Assembly (NCBI GenBank): GCA_036389485.1
Contig: DASVPR010000017.1
Span: 1-64,000 of the forward strand
Reading direction: 5' to 3'
DNA: 64,000 nucleotides
Source: CADCVT01 sp036389485
Lineage (GTDB): Bacteria; Actinomycetota; Thermoleophilia; Solirubrobacterales; Solirubrobacteraceae
Shown: positions 17,643 through 25,276 of the stretch, piece by piece
How the letters are laid out: every line of letters starts with the position of its first letter
How positions within the stretch are numbered: the first letter of the stretch is position 1
Made by a program: the position numbers and the translations under genes
Notes under the pieces: model-generated
What the model was told of the DNA's origin: nothing
The model's database searches: none
Seen by the model: only the letters and a program-made list of their open reading frames with translations

Positions 17643-17677
17643 CCCGGTCCCGTTCGCGTTCTCCCGCGGGACCCGGG
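17643..17677 (+). terminator. Hairpin after the TetR-controlled membrane protein gene
   Basis: CCCGGTCCCG and CGGGACCCGGG pair with one bulge around a 14-base loop, 23 bases past the stop. It probably acts as a terminator. The rest of 17621-17914 shows nothing coding that I can support. Confidence 0.45.
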
Positions 17678-17914
17678 CTCTCCCGACGGCATCCTCAACC
17701 GAGCTCGCTACTGCAGCCGGAACGACCCGGTTTTTCTCGCCTGCGCTCGCTGCTGATGCCGTCGGGAGGCAGAGCTACACCCACGCACGTCCTCTCGGCA
17801 AGCGGGGGCACAGCCGCGAGGTATCGGCGGCGGACCACCGCTTGGACGTGGACGCTCGGGGCTCTCCCTTTCGCTGGCTCCGACAGAGGTGCGCCCGTGG
17901 TCCGGACTGCCGCG

Positions 17915-18280
17915 CTACCGGACGCAGCGCTCGCGGGCCGGCAGCAGAAGCTGCGCGACTACAAGCTCGCGGAGAGAGCCGCCCTCGGCGAGGAAAGTCG
18001 TCAGATCCTCGCGCAGCGGGTGCTCTCCGAGCACGGCGTCGCAGTGGATGCAGGCGTTGGCGGCGTACCCGGCCGGACGCCGTCGCGTCGTTCGCCGGCG
18101 GATCGCTCCGATCCGGAGCGCCCGCAGCCGCGCCGCAGGCACCTTCTCGCGCAGCCGCCCCGCAACCGCCGGGAAGTCCAGGAAGCGCGCGCCGGTCGCG
18201 CCGGGCACGAGGACGCCAACGATCGGCAGCACCTCCCCGCCGCAGCGCCAGCAGGTTCCGGGCAGCGCGACGAGGTGCAC
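17915..18280 (-). CDS. Zinc-ribbon-like small protein, possibly truncated at its 5' end
   Basis: A 121-residue frame from a GTG at 18280. It holds TCWRCGGEV near the N-terminus and NACIHCDAVLGEH later: two CxxC pairs that could form one zinc site. No catalytic motif or known family is recognised. There is no ribosome-binding site; the sequence directly upstream is the body of a methyltransferase gene in another frame. The simplest reading is a deletion that joined the 5' part of one gene to this one, perhaps removing its true start. Confidence 0.5.
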   Translation of the reverse strand: MHLVALPGTCWRCGGEVLPIVGVLVPGATGARFLDFPAVAGRLREKVPAARLRALRIGAIRRRTTRRRPAGYAANACIHCDAVLGEHPLREDLTTFLAEGGSLRELVVAQLLLPARERCVR

Positions 18281-18537
18281 GCGGGCGCGTCGGCTGCAGC
18301 ACGCTCGGCGACGCCGCGCAGGTACGGCTCGGGTTCCACGGCGATGACCTCGTCGACGGTGCTCGGGTAGTGGCGGAAGTTCAGCCCGTTGCCCGCACCG
18401 ACCTCGACCACTCGCCCGCTGACACCCTGGAGGAACCGGCGGCGATGCTCGGCCTGGCCGGCATCTTCGGCGCGGTCGCTGATGCGCTGGTACATCCGCG
18501 CGGCGAGTGGATGTCTGACGTTGCCCGCTTCGGTCAT
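18281..18537 (-). pseudogene. Class I SAM-dependent methyltransferase, truncated after about 85 residues
   Basis: From ATG at 18537 the frame encodes AARMYQRISDRAEDAGQAEH followed by the SAM-binding motif I, GRVVEVGAGNGLNF. Then VIAVEPEPYLRGVAERAA shows the acidic end of strand 2. The homology ends abruptly after AADAPA, and the remaining two thirds of the methyltransferase fold are missing. The frame runs on into out-of-frame zinc-ribbon sequence. A deletion remnant. Confidence 0.65.
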
Positions 18538-18541
18538 CGGA

Positions 18542-19199
18542 TCACGGCTCCCGTCTTGCGATCTTGACGGCCTCTCGCACGCCGCCGGTCCAGGGCTCGC
18601 CGTGGCCCGGGAAGACGGTTTCTGCGTTGGTGGCGGCGAGCTGGTCAAGCGATGCTCGCGCGAGCGTCGCCGCTGAACAGCACCGAGCGCTCCTCGAGGA
18701 GCAGAGCGCAGCTGCCCGCGGTATGGCCCGGGACGTGGACGACGCGCGGTGCTCCCGGCACGTCCACGACCTCGCCGTCGGCGAGCTCGTCGAGCTCGGC
18801 GATCGCGGGGGTGTGGGTGATGCCCTTCAGCAGATAGCGGGCCATGTACTGCAGGTACCAGGGGCGCCGCACGAGGCGGAGGCGACTCCGCACGCTGATC
18901 GCTCGGCCGCCTTGCAGCGACGGCGCGTCGTCGCGGTGTGCGAGGACGCGCGCGCCGGCCACGCGCAGGCGCTCGGCGTTCCCGGCGTGATCGGGGTGGT
19001 GGTGGGTGATGAGGACAGCGTCGACGTCGTCCGGGCGGTGGCCGAGCCGCGCGAGTGCAGTGACGAAGTCGTCCCAGTCGCGCGGTAGGCCTGCGTCGAG
19101 CACGGTCAGCCTTCCGCCCGACACGAGCACGTACCAGTTGGTGTGAACGTCCTCGAGACGATGGATGCCGTCGGCTACCTCGGTCACTCGGAGCCGCAT
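18542..19199 (-). pseudogene. MBL-fold metallohydrolase with internal deletion and frameshift
   Basis: The N-terminal 184 residues are a normal metallo-beta-lactamase fold: AVLITHHHPDHAGNA (HxHxDH), VPGHTAGSCALLL and VLFSGDA. After SGDARASIA the frame stops at 18645. The missing C-terminal piece is found at once in another frame, SLDQLAATNAETVFPGHGEP, ending at the TGA at 18542. Compared with the usual family layout, a loop of roughly 20-25 residues between the two parts is absent, so a small deletion caused the shift. It starts 7 bp after a TetR gene, as the second gene of an operon. Confidence 0.7.
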
Positions 19200-19206
19200 T
19201 GATGCC

Positions 19207-19821
19207 TCACCCCCTATCCGCGACTGCCCCGCGGAAGATCATCCCCAGAGCGTCCTCGACGGTGCCGTCGTCGCGCTTCGACTCGCCCAGCAGATGGTCG
19301 AGCGCGAATCCCCACGTCGCTGCCCGGACGGCGCGCGCGACACGTGGGGCGGCCGAGGGATCGGCGCCCGCCTGCCGCAGCCCGTCCTCGATGCCCTGCG
19401 TGAGCTCGTCGAGCCCGCGACGCCGCACGGTGCGAAAGCGGCGGGCGAACTTCGCGTCGCGAGCCGCGAGCAGGGCGAACTCGAAGTAGAGGAGCAGCCA
19501 CTCCGGCGAGGACCGGAACACCCGTGTCACGTTCGCGGCTGCCGAGGCGACGGCCTCGGCTCCGTCCCCCGCCTCGCCCACCGCGTCGCGCAGGTCGCGC
19601 GCTCGCGCAGCGATGCGCTCCTCGTAGAGCGTGAGGAACAGGTCCTCCTTGCTCTTGAAGTTCGAGTAGACGGCGCCGGTCGACAACCCCGCCTCCGCGG
19701 CGACCGTCTCGACCGACGCGCCGTGGAGCCCGCGCTGCGCGAACGCGCGTGCAGCTGCATCCAGGATCTCCCGACGCGTCTGCTCACGCGGAGGCCGGCG
19801 GACCCGTTGACGCGGGGGCAT
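19207..19821 (-). CDS. TetR/AcrR family transcriptional regulator
   Basis: A 204-residue TetR regulator with HTH region ILDAAARAFAQRGLHGASVE and AGLSTGAVYSNFKSKEDLFL. A helical C-terminal effector domain follows. It is divergent from a small glutaredoxin-like gene and is followed 7 bp later by the broken MBL hydrolase gene. The intergenic region carries two inverted repeats, likely its operators. Confidence 0.9.
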   Translation of the reverse strand: MPPRQRVRRPPREQTRREILDAAARAFAQRGLHGASVETVAAEAGLSTGAVYSNFKSKEDLFLTLYEERIAARARDLRDAVGEAGDGAEAVASAAANVTRVFRSSPEWLLLYFEFALLAARDAKFARRFRTVRRRGLDELTQGIEDGLRQAGADPSAAPRVARAVRAATWGFALDHLLGESKRDDGTVEDALGMIFRGAVADRG

Positions 19822-19834
19822 CGCCGTGACACGA

Positions 19835-19867
19835 TAGCGATCGCTACTCGATAATGGAAGCTATCGA
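19835..19867. promoter_or_regulatory. Divergent TetR operator region
   Basis: TAGCGATCGCTA (19835-19846) is a perfect 12-bp palindrome, and TCGATA-n8-TATCGA (19848-19867) is a second inverted repeat. They fill the 55-base gap between the TetR gene and the glutaredoxin-like gene, so one regulator could control both directions. Confidence 0.6.
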
Positions 19868-19876
19868 ATCGAGACG

Positions 19877-20182
19877 ATGAAGCTCTACGTCTGTTGGGGG
19901 ACGTTCCCGGTTCCGTGGCCGCGCCGGGACGCGTCCTGGCGACCGGCGGCTCACCCGTGCAAGCGGGCGGCCGACGCGCTGCGTCAGGCCGGTCATGATC
20001 CGAAGGTCGTCAGGACCTACGGCTTCGCCTTCCTGCCCGACCTCACGCGCGGTCGCCGCCGGGTGAAGAAGCTCACCGGCGAGAGCTTCGTGCCGGTGCT
20101 CGTCTTGGACGAGGGCAGCTTGATCGCGGGGTCCGACGAGATCGTCGGGTGGGCGCGGAACCACCCGGCGTCACGACGTTAG
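19877..20182 (+). CDS. Glutaredoxin/GST N-terminal-domain-like small protein
   Basis: A 101-residue protein with thioredoxin-fold order. A first strand MKLYVCWGT leads to a helix starting at HPCKRAADALRQAGHD. Then comes a beta-alpha unit ending GESFVPVLVLDEGSLIAGSDEIVGWA, with the cis-Pro (VP) and the acidic SDEI glutathione/thiol site of GST N-domains. The Cys in HPCK may be the reactive thiol. Functions of stand-alone versions in actinobacteria are unknown. It is divergent from a TetR gene and shares its operators. Confidence 0.75.
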   Translation: MKLYVCWGTFPVPWPRRDASWRPAAHPCKRAADALRQAGHDPKVVRTYGFAFLPDLTRGRRRVKKLTGESFVPVLVLDEGSLIAGSDEIVGWARNHPASRR

Positions 20183-20243
20183 GCGCTCGGGACCGTCCCA
20201 GTCCGGCAGCCTCCGCCACACCCCGTCGCACGGATCCGGTGAC

Positions 20244-20840
20244 TCACCCGGAGAAGACGATCAACAGCGCCGCCGTCCCGCCCAGTGCCGCCCCTGCGTT
20301 GACGAACCGGAAGCGTGGCTCCAGCCCGGACCACGCGATCGCCAGCCGAGGCGTGAGGGTTGCGCTCGTGACCAGCCACGGCCCGAGCCAGACGGGAGCT
20401 GCTCGGCCGAGCCAGTACGCCCCGAACAGGCTGGCCGCCAGCCCGATGTCGGCGCTGAGGACCGCCACGCCCGCGAGCCACCATGCGCCGGCGAACGTCA
20501 GCCGGGTCGTGAAGAACGAGCCGATGTCCAGGCCCCAGAGAATCGCCGCCCGCGGCTGGCCGAGCCTCGCCCAGGCCCGGCTGGACATGCGTCGCGGCTG
20601 AAGGAGCGGTAGGCGGCCTCCTGATAGCTCCCGCGCCGCGGCCAGCCCCGCCAGGGCGCCGGCGATCGCGAGGCCCGCGGAGGACGACAAGCTCGCGCTG
20701 GAGAGCCGGCCGATCAGCGCGAGGACCGCGCCGACCGCCACGCTCGCCGCAAGCCCCGACACCGTGTACGCGGTCACCGACACAAGCCACACCCGACGTC
20801 CCTGCGCCGCCGTCCCGGGCGGCGTGAGTGCGGTCAGCAC
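20244..20840 (-). CDS. Polytopic membrane protein at the end of the mau-like cluster
   Basis: A 198-residue hydrophobic protein with about six helices. Segments include VWLVSVTAYTVSGLAASVAV, ILWGLDIGSFFTTRLTFAGA and FRFVNAGAALGGTAALLIVF. The GLDIGSFFTTRLTFAG segment is the most distinctive part; it could be a transport or thiol-handling membrane core, but no family is certain. It follows the 73-residue gene after 9 bp. The position suggests it helps export or mature the 12-Cys peptide. Confidence 0.7.
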   Translation of the reverse strand: MLTALTPPGTAAQGRRVWLVSVTAYTVSGLAASVAVGAVLALIGRLSSASLSSSAGLAIAGALAGLAAARELSGGRLPLLQPRRMSSRAWARLGQPRAAILWGLDIGSFFTTRLTFAGAWWLAGVAVLSADIGLAASLFGAYWLGRAAPVWLGPWLVTSATLTPRLAIAWSGLEPRFRFVNAGAALGGTAALLIVFSG

Positions 20841-20849
20841 GTTCTGGCC

Positions 20850-21071
20850 TCAGAGTCCGGCGAGGTTGAGCCAGCCGAGCAGAAATGCCGGCGGGATGAC
20901 CGCAAGGGCGGACGCGCCTGCCGCTAGGCCGGCCGTGGCGATCACGACGGCGGCGAGGATCGCCCACGTCGCGCGGAGCGTCCGGCGCAAGACTCGCGCG
21001 AGCGCGGCGTCGGGGACCGCGCCGGGCGCGGACGGCACGGCGGCGCGGGCGTGCGCGGCGTCTTGCCGCAT
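20850..21071 (-). CDS. Small membrane protein (73 residues)
   Basis: The frame from ATG at 21071 encodes MRQDAAHARAAVPSAPGAV and two hydrophobic stretches, ATWAILAAVVIATAGLAAGA and LAVIPPAFLLGWLN. It has no known domain. It sits in the mau-like operon, 35 bp after the previous stop and 9 bp before the next start, so it is probably translated. Confidence 0.55.
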   Translation of the reverse strand: MRQDAAHARAAVPSAPGAVPDAALARVLRRTLRATWAILAAVVIATAGLAAGASALAVIPPAFLLGWLNLAGL

Positions 21072-21106
21072 CGGCCCCGGACGTTCCGGGCACGTCGCGA
21101 TAGTCC

Positions 21107-21613
21107 TCAGCCTCCGCGCCCCTGAACGACGACCCGCACCACGTATCGCACACGGGCGCGCCCGGACCGGGCCCGCACCGCCCAGCACCCCGGGTCCGAG
21201 AAGATGAGCGAGCTCGGCACGAACTTCCGGTGATCCTGGTTGACGCTGGCGCGGAGCCTCGATCCCGGGCCGTCGAGCCGCCGTCCGGTCACCCTGAACC
21301 GACCGCTCGCGCGCTTCGGATCGCGGCGCCACAGGATCTTCGCGTAGATCGAGCCGTCGGGCTGCCGTCGCCCCTGGGTCATGCCGGGCGGCACCCCGTC
21401 GTCCTCGTGCGGAGGGACGAGGACGGTCAGCTCGCTCCCGAACGTCCCCGAGATGGCGCTTCCGGGTTTCGGCGCCGCCACGTCGCAGCCGGTGGGGTCG
21501 CGGTCCTCGCCGGTGCCGTCGGGCTCGTCGTCCCGCGACGCGATCGCCACGTACGCGCCCACCGTCGCGAGTGCGGCGACCGCGAGCGCGAGCGCGGTAA
21601 GCCTTGACGACAT
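21107..21613 (-). CDS. Exported protein of unknown function in the mau-like cluster
   Basis: A 168-residue protein with an N-terminal signal or anchor (LTALALAVAALATVGAYVAI). A basic, beta-rich body holds two cysteines, in PTGCDVAAP and DPGCWAVRA. No family is recognised. It starts 15 bp after the 12-Cys peptide gene, so it is probably co-expressed and may be its extracellular partner. Confidence 0.65.
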   Translation of the reverse strand: MSSRLTALALAVAALATVGAYVAIASRDDEPDGTGEDRDPTGCDVAAPKPGSAISGTFGSELTVLVPPHEDDGVPPGMTQGRRQPDGSIYAKILWRRDPKRASGRFRVTGRRLDGPGSRLRASVNQDHRKFVPSSLIFSDPGCWAVRARSGRARVRYVVRVVVQGRGG

Positions 21614-21628
21614 CGCGAGCGGAGCCTC

Positions 21629-21985
21629 TCAGCAGGGCCTCTGCCCGCCGTAGAACGAGCACGCGAGGCTGCTCGTGCAGCCGCCCGTGCAGCCGGGGAA
21701 GTTCGAGTAGCCCTCGCAGCACTGCGTCTGATGGCGGCTGCTGCCGCCGACGTTCTGGTGGCAGTGGCCCCACCAGCACCAGGAGCAGACGTAGTTGCAC
21801 GAGCTGGCGCTGCGGCAGAGGTCGCAGCCGTGAGTGCTGGACTCTCCGATGTAGTGGCCGCTCGCGGTGCTGGCCTTCGCGCCGGCCAGGGCCGCCGCGG
21901 CACCCACCGCCGCGGTACCGCCTCGCCGCAGGAACCTCCGGCGATCGGTGAGAACGCCGAGTCGGTGGATCATCCGGTCAGTCAT
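21629..21985 (-). CDS. Tat-exported 12-cysteine peptide, methylamine dehydrogenase light-chain-like
   Basis: A 118-residue protein. The N-terminus has a twin-arginine signal (DRRRFLRRGGTAAVGAAAAL). The mature part of about 75 residues holds exactly 12 cysteines, including CDLC, SWCWWGHC and a CC pair as Cys 7-8 in QCCEGYSNFPGC. The methylamine dehydrogenase light chain also has 12 Cys in six disulfides, with a DCCGYNVSGRC segment, so the layout looks like a shortened version. The late Trp needed for the tryptophan tryptophylquinone cofactor is not seen. The start overlaps the MauD-like stop (ATGA), and MauE/MauD-like genes precede it. Confidence 0.75.
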   Translation of the reverse strand: MTDRMIHRLGVLTDRRRFLRRGGTAAVGAAAALAGAKASTASGHYIGESSTHGCDLCRSASSCNYVCSWCWWGHCHQNVGGSSRHQTQCCEGYSNFPGCTGGCTSSLACSFYGGQRPC

Positions 21986-22578
21986 GGCGTCACCTCGCTG
22001 TGCGTGACGTTGATCATGGTGTCGAACTCCTTGCTCTGGTCGTGCCACCCCGCGCGCAGCACCGTCTCCTCGAGATCCGCGGGACTCATCGGTCGTCCGA
22101 ACGTCTCGATCGTGCCGTCGGCGCGCAGCAGCACGGCAGTAGGGGCGCCGGCGATGTGGAACAGCCGGCTCAGTGCAAAGCCTGTGTCAGGGATGACGGG
22201 CACCTCGAGGCCGTAGGTCTGCGCCAGCTGCACGCACTGCTCGCGCTCCGAGCGGCAGATGACGACAACCGCCCCGTCGACCTTGGACCGGAGCGCCTCG
22301 AGCTCCGCCAGGGTCACCCCGCACGTGGAGCAGTCGGGCGACACGAACAGGAGCGCGGCCGGACGGCCCGCGAGATCCTCGTTCGAGATCGGCCGGCCGT
22401 GCAGGTCCTCCGCGGTGAACGCGGGCGCCGGCTGATCCTGCAGCCGGCTCTCTTCCGCCGCGAGCCCTCCCTCGTCGGCAGCCGCACGGACGATGCGCAC
22501 GAGACCGAGCGACACGAACGTCTGGAAGAGCACGAGCGCCCAGAGCGCGGCAAGGGACATCACGAACACGACACTCAT
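21982..22578 (-). CDS. MauD/TlpA-like membrane-anchored thiol oxidoreductase
   Basis: A 198-residue protein with an N-terminal anchor (VVFVMSLAALWALVLFQTFV) and an extracytoplasmic thioredoxin fold. The CxxC motif is in LLFVSPDCSTCGVTLAELEA; a cis-Pro loop follows in HIAGAPTAVLLRADG. This is the architecture of MauD, needed for disulfide formation in the methylamine dehydrogenase light chain. It overlaps mauE-like upstream and the 12-Cys peptide gene downstream by ATGA, tight coupling that supports that peptide as its substrate. Confidence 0.82.
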   Translation of the reverse strand: MSVVFVMSLAALWALVLFQTFVSLGLVRIVRAAADEGGLAAEESRLQDQPAPAFTAEDLHGRPISNEDLAGRPAALLFVSPDCSTCGVTLAELEALRSKVDGAVVVICRSEREQCVQLAQTYGLEVPVIPDTGFALSRLFHIAGAPTAVLLRADGTIETFGRPMSPADLEETVLRAGWHDQSKEFDTMINVTHSEVTP

Positions 22579-23183
22579 GCCCCGCGCCCTCCACGCCCGA
22601 AGACGAACGCGAGCTCCTTTGCGTGCATCGCCCACACGCACACGACGATGAAGAACACGCTCAGCCCAAGGGTCGCGACGACGTACGCGAGGCTCGCGAC
22701 GCCATGCGAGGCGAGCCACCCGACCGTCGTCGGCGCGATCGCGTCGGTCAGCATCCCGATCGCCAGAACCGCGACGGCCAGCGCCAGGGCGCCAAGGCGA
22801 AACAGGCTTCGCGCGGAGATCTGCTCGCCGGGGCCACCGAAGCAGCCGCAGTCGATACGCCGGCCGCGCCGCAGATTGACGCCGGTGGCAAGCGCGAAGA
22901 CCGCGATGAGGACCAGCGCGACGGCGAGCGCCGCGCCGACGAGCGAGCCGCTGAGGAAGGCGAGCGCCAGCACAGCCTCGACGGCGATCACCGCCGGCGC
23001 GACGACCGACGCCCACCGGGGCGCGACGTCGTATCCGGCCACCACGCGCCGGAACTCGTCCGGGCGGCGGAGCTTCGGCGCCACGGACGCGGTGAAGACG
23101 ACGCCGAGCAGCAGCTGCAGCGCATAGGCGAGGTCCTGGGCGGCACCCGGGTCCGGGAAGTCAATCGACGGCATGGGCTGCAT
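22575..23183 (-). CDS. MauE/DoxX-like redox-associated membrane protein
   Basis: A 202-residue protein with four to five membrane helices. The family signature RRGRRIDCGCFGGPGEQIS is present, with its CxC pair at the membrane face. MauE works with MauD in making disulfides of the methylamine dehydrogenase light chain. The start (ATG 23183, or 23174) overlaps the preceding gene by about 20 bp. Together with the next two genes it forms an export-and-oxidation cassette for a cysteine-rich peptide. No MauB heavy chain is visible. Confidence 0.85.
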   Translation of the reverse strand: MQPMPSIDFPDPGAAQDLAYALQLLLGVVFTASVAPKLRRPDEFRRVVAGYDVAPRWASVVAPAVIAVEAVLALAFLSGSLVGAALAVALVLIAVFALATGVNLRRGRRIDCGCFGGPGEQISARSLFRLGALALAVAVLAIGMLTDAIAPTTVGWLASHGVASLAYVVATLGLSVFFIVVCVWAMHAKELAFVFGRGGRGA

Positions 23184-23595
23184 CCCGCATCGGATCCGGC
23201 TCGAGGAGTCCCCCGAGATCGAAGCCGTCCCAGTTCAGGTTGTTGGAGACGGTGACCAGCTTCCACTGGGTCGACCACAGCTCGGGGCCGCGCGTCTCGT
23301 CGAGCGCGAGCTTCCCGAACACACCGTTGGCTGCGTCGATGTGAGACGGGACAAGCGCCGAGATGTACGGCTCCCCGCTCCAGATCGACAGGCTGTAACA
23401 CGTCGACGCGTTCTCGACGAGGAACGCGCTGCGCAGCAGCCCTGGGACACCTCGGCGCTCCGCGTCGCCGGCGACCGTGGAGAACTGCCGCCGCAGCGTC
23501 AGCAGATGTCGCGGGCTTCGCAGACCGAAGCGGGTCAGCGCGCAGAAGACCGGCGGGTCGGCTGAGACCGCTCGGGGCCCGGGGTGCGGAGCCAT
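23161..23595 (-). CDS. Small protein of possible dimeric alpha/beta-barrel (ABM-like) fold
   Basis: A 144-residue protein. The order FCALTRFGLRSPRHLLTLRR, GLLRSAFLVENASTCYSLSI and a WSGE...SHIDAANG segment resembles ferredoxin-like heme- or antibiotic-monooxygenase (ABM) folds and related spheroidene-monooxygenase-like proteins. The match is by general layout only. It is the second gene of the mau-like operon and overlaps mauE. It could supply an oxidising step, but this is inference. Confidence 0.55.
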   Translation of the reverse strand: MAPHPGPRAVSADPPVFCALTRFGLRSPRHLLTLRRQFSTVAGDAERRGVPGLLRSAFLVENASTCYSLSIWSGEPYISALVPSHIDAANGVFGKLALDETRGPELWSTQWKLVTVSNNLNWDGFDLGGLLEPDPMRDAAHAVD

Positions 23596-23637
23596 GACGC
23601 TCGCCTCGGAGGGACGCTGGGTCGTTCGCCGCTCGCG

Positions 23638-24078
23638 CTAGCTCGGCAGACCCCGAAGGCGTGCGGCGTCGGCCCACACCCCGAAATTGCAATGCACGAC
23701 ACGCTCGGCGGTGACCGTCTCGCCGGGCGCGGTGGAGCTGGCGTCCGGCGCCACGACGACCACGGTTTCGCCGACTGGCACCTCCCTTGCCGAGCGGCTC
23801 CCGCCGCCAGGCGCGGGCAGTGCGGTGCGCTGCGTCGTCACGACCCTGACCGAATCGGCGTTGTCGAGCCGCGTGAGCCGAAGGGCTCCCGACGCCTCCC
23901 GCGCCGCAACGGCAGCGATCACGAGATCGGGCGCAAGATCGTGCTCGAGGCCGTCGTCGGCGAACGATTCCCCGGCGCGGCCGAGGACCGCGGCGGTCAG
24001 GATCGACCCGCCGGCCAGAAGGAACTTCCGCCGCTCCATCGCGCTGGCGGTTGTCTTCGCATCCGAGGAGTGATCCAC
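23638..24078 (-). CDS. Tat-exported protein of unknown function, first gene of the mau-like operon
   Basis: A 146-residue protein from a GTG at 24078, with GGAAAGG upstream; an internal ATG at 24039 is the alternative. A twin-arginine-like signal ERRKFLLAGGSILTAAVLG follows. The mature part is beta-rich with one Cys (RVVHCNFGVWADA) and no known family. A good promoter stands upstream, and the ABM-like gene follows after 42 bp. Confidence 0.65.
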   Translation of the reverse strand: MDHSSDAKTTASAMERRKFLLAGGSILTAAVLGRAGESFADDGLEHDLAPDLVIAAVAAREASGALRLTRLDNADSVRVVTTQRTALPAPGGGSRSAREVPVGETVVVVAPDASSTAPGETVTAERVVHCNFGVWADAARLRGLPS

Positions 24079-24117
24079 GTCGGCCGCCTTTCCGTGGTGC
24101 TTGACCGGCCATTGATG

Positions 24118-24146
24118 AGCATCCCTTAGCTACTCGGGCATGTCAA
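24118..24146 (-). promoter_or_regulatory. Promoter of the mau-like operon
   Basis: On the minus strand, TTGACA (24141-24146) and GATGCT (24118-24123) are separated by 17 bases. A CTTGAC...GTCAAG inverted pair also flanks the region (24094-24100 and 24141-24147). Confidence 0.5.
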
Positions 24147-24214
24147 GACCGAGAAGTAGAGCTAACCCCGTTGCGGCTCGGCAACCCGCAAGGGCTGACC
24201 GTCAGACTCGTGGG

Positions 24215-24705
24215 ATGACCGACCTCGACACGCTCGCACGAGACGCGCTGTTCGGTGCCGGCGTGCGCGCCGGCCGATCGGAAACCGGATGCTGGCGCGC
24301 GGTTGCGGTCGACCGCTGCGGCAACGCCGCGGCGGTGCTCCTGCTCCGTCTCGCGGCAGCCGGGAAGGGCTCTGCCGACCTTCGTGTCTTCCAGTCCCTG
24401 GACGCCGACCCGGACGTTACGTTCGAACACGCGGAGGAGCGGCCTTGGCGGGCATTGCCGACCGAGGTGTCCGGGCGTTGTACGTCGAGACGGCCGGCGC
24501 GAGACGTTCTGTCCCGATCACCGACGAGAGCGGAGTGTTCGTCGTGCTGTGGGACGACGGTCCAATACGCTTCGTCGCAGAGTTTCACGACGGCGGCTCG
24601 ATGGTCGCGCTCGACCACGCTCCGCCACCGATATCTAGTCGTACGCGCGCGACCTCCCCAATCGTTACCCCAAGCACCGCCGGCGGGTGCCGTGATCTCG
24701 GATGA
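24215..24705 (+). pseudogene. Unknown small gene with a frameshift, next to the att site
   Basis: The frame from ATG 24215 encodes DLDTLARDALFGAGVRAGRS and VFQSLDADPDVTFEHAEERP. Near 24455 the coding signal moves to another frame reading DRGVRALYVETAGARRSVPI and ESGVFVVLWDDGPIRFVAEF. The second frame stops at 24705. No family is recognised. The break and its position beside the integration site suggest decay at a recombination hotspot. Confidence 0.45.
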
Positions 24706-24732
24706 ACACGGGGCGCACGGCAGGAAGCGCGC

Positions 24733-24794
24733 CGGTCTCGAAAACCGTTGTAGCGGTAACCCCGCTACCGAGGGTTCGAATCCCTCCCCCTCCG
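24733..24794 (+). other. att site: 3' fragment of tRNA-Ser(CGA)
   Basis: The 3' part of a tRNA-Ser: anticodon stem CGGT/ACCG with loop CTCGAAA (anticodon CGA, 24739-24741), a long variable arm GTAGCGG/CCGCTAC, T-arm GAGGG-TTCGAAT-CCCTC and acceptor strand CCCCTCC plus G. No CCA follows. Upstream sequence does not provide the partner GGAGGGG, and the first anticodon-stem pair is lost. So this is a fragment, not a working tRNA, as expected for an attachment core or a junction between stacked elements. Confidence 0.65.
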
Positions 24795-24951
24795 CTCAGC
24801 ACAGTGATTCTCAGCAAACATCGGGATTTCCGCCTAGCTGAGGACCTGTGCGCGAGGTCGGTCGTTGGGCCGGTGGAAGCCGCCCAGGACCGCCTGGACG
24901 GGGTGCTGACTGCCCCTCGACTGCCCCTCACCTCAGCCTTGGGCGAGGTGT
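24795..24951. repeat. Direct and inverted repeats beside the att core
   Basis: CTCAGCA occurs at 24795-24801 and 24810-24816, with an inverted GCTGAG at 24837-24842. GACTGCCCCTC is repeated in perfect tandem at 24908-24918 and 24919-24929. CACCTC...GAGGTG (24929-24951) is an inverted pair. Their place between att and xis/int fits recombinase arm sites or excisionase sites. Confidence 0.45.
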
Positions 24952-24988
24952 GGGGTGGGTGGTCAGGTGGTTCGCGCGACGTAGAGGC

Positions 24989-25240
24989 ATGGCCGCCTCT
25001 CGCCGCGCGATCGATGAGCAGCACGTGCGGAGCGTCGCTGGCCCGTTCGGCCGGCTCGCGCTCTCGAAGTGCGAGGCGGCTGACGCCCTGGGCGTCAGCG
25101 TCGACTTCCTCGAGGAGCACGTCATGCACGAGCTGCGCATCGTCCGCCGCGGTCGCCGGAGACTGATCCCGGTCCGCGAGCTCGAGCGCTGGCTCGACGA
25201 GAACGCTGCTCTGGCGGTTGAGGCCGCACGCGGCGCGTAG
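24989..25240 (+). CDS. Excisionase-like HTH DNA-binding protein
   Basis: An 83-residue protein from ATG 24989. The helix-turn-helix of the HTH_17/excisionase type reads LALSKCEAADALGVSVDFLE, followed by the wing RIVRRGRRRLIPVRELERWL. It stands 36 bp before the integrase and after the att-side repeats, the usual place for a recombination directionality factor. Longer upstream frames start in non-coding repeat sequence. Confidence 0.8.
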   Translation: MAASRRAIDEQHVRSVAGPFGRLALSKCEAADALGVSVDFLEEHVMHELRIVRRGRRRLIPVRELERWLDENAALAVEAARGA

Positions 25241-25276
25241 GGCGACGACCACCAAGTCCGAGTCCTAGGAGCAACG

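Noticed and set aside
24684..24794. A complete tRNA-Ser gene
   Set aside because: The distance from a possible acceptor start to the anticodon is about 20 bases too long, the acceptor pairing has two mismatches, and no D-arm forms. Only the 3' part is tRNA-like.
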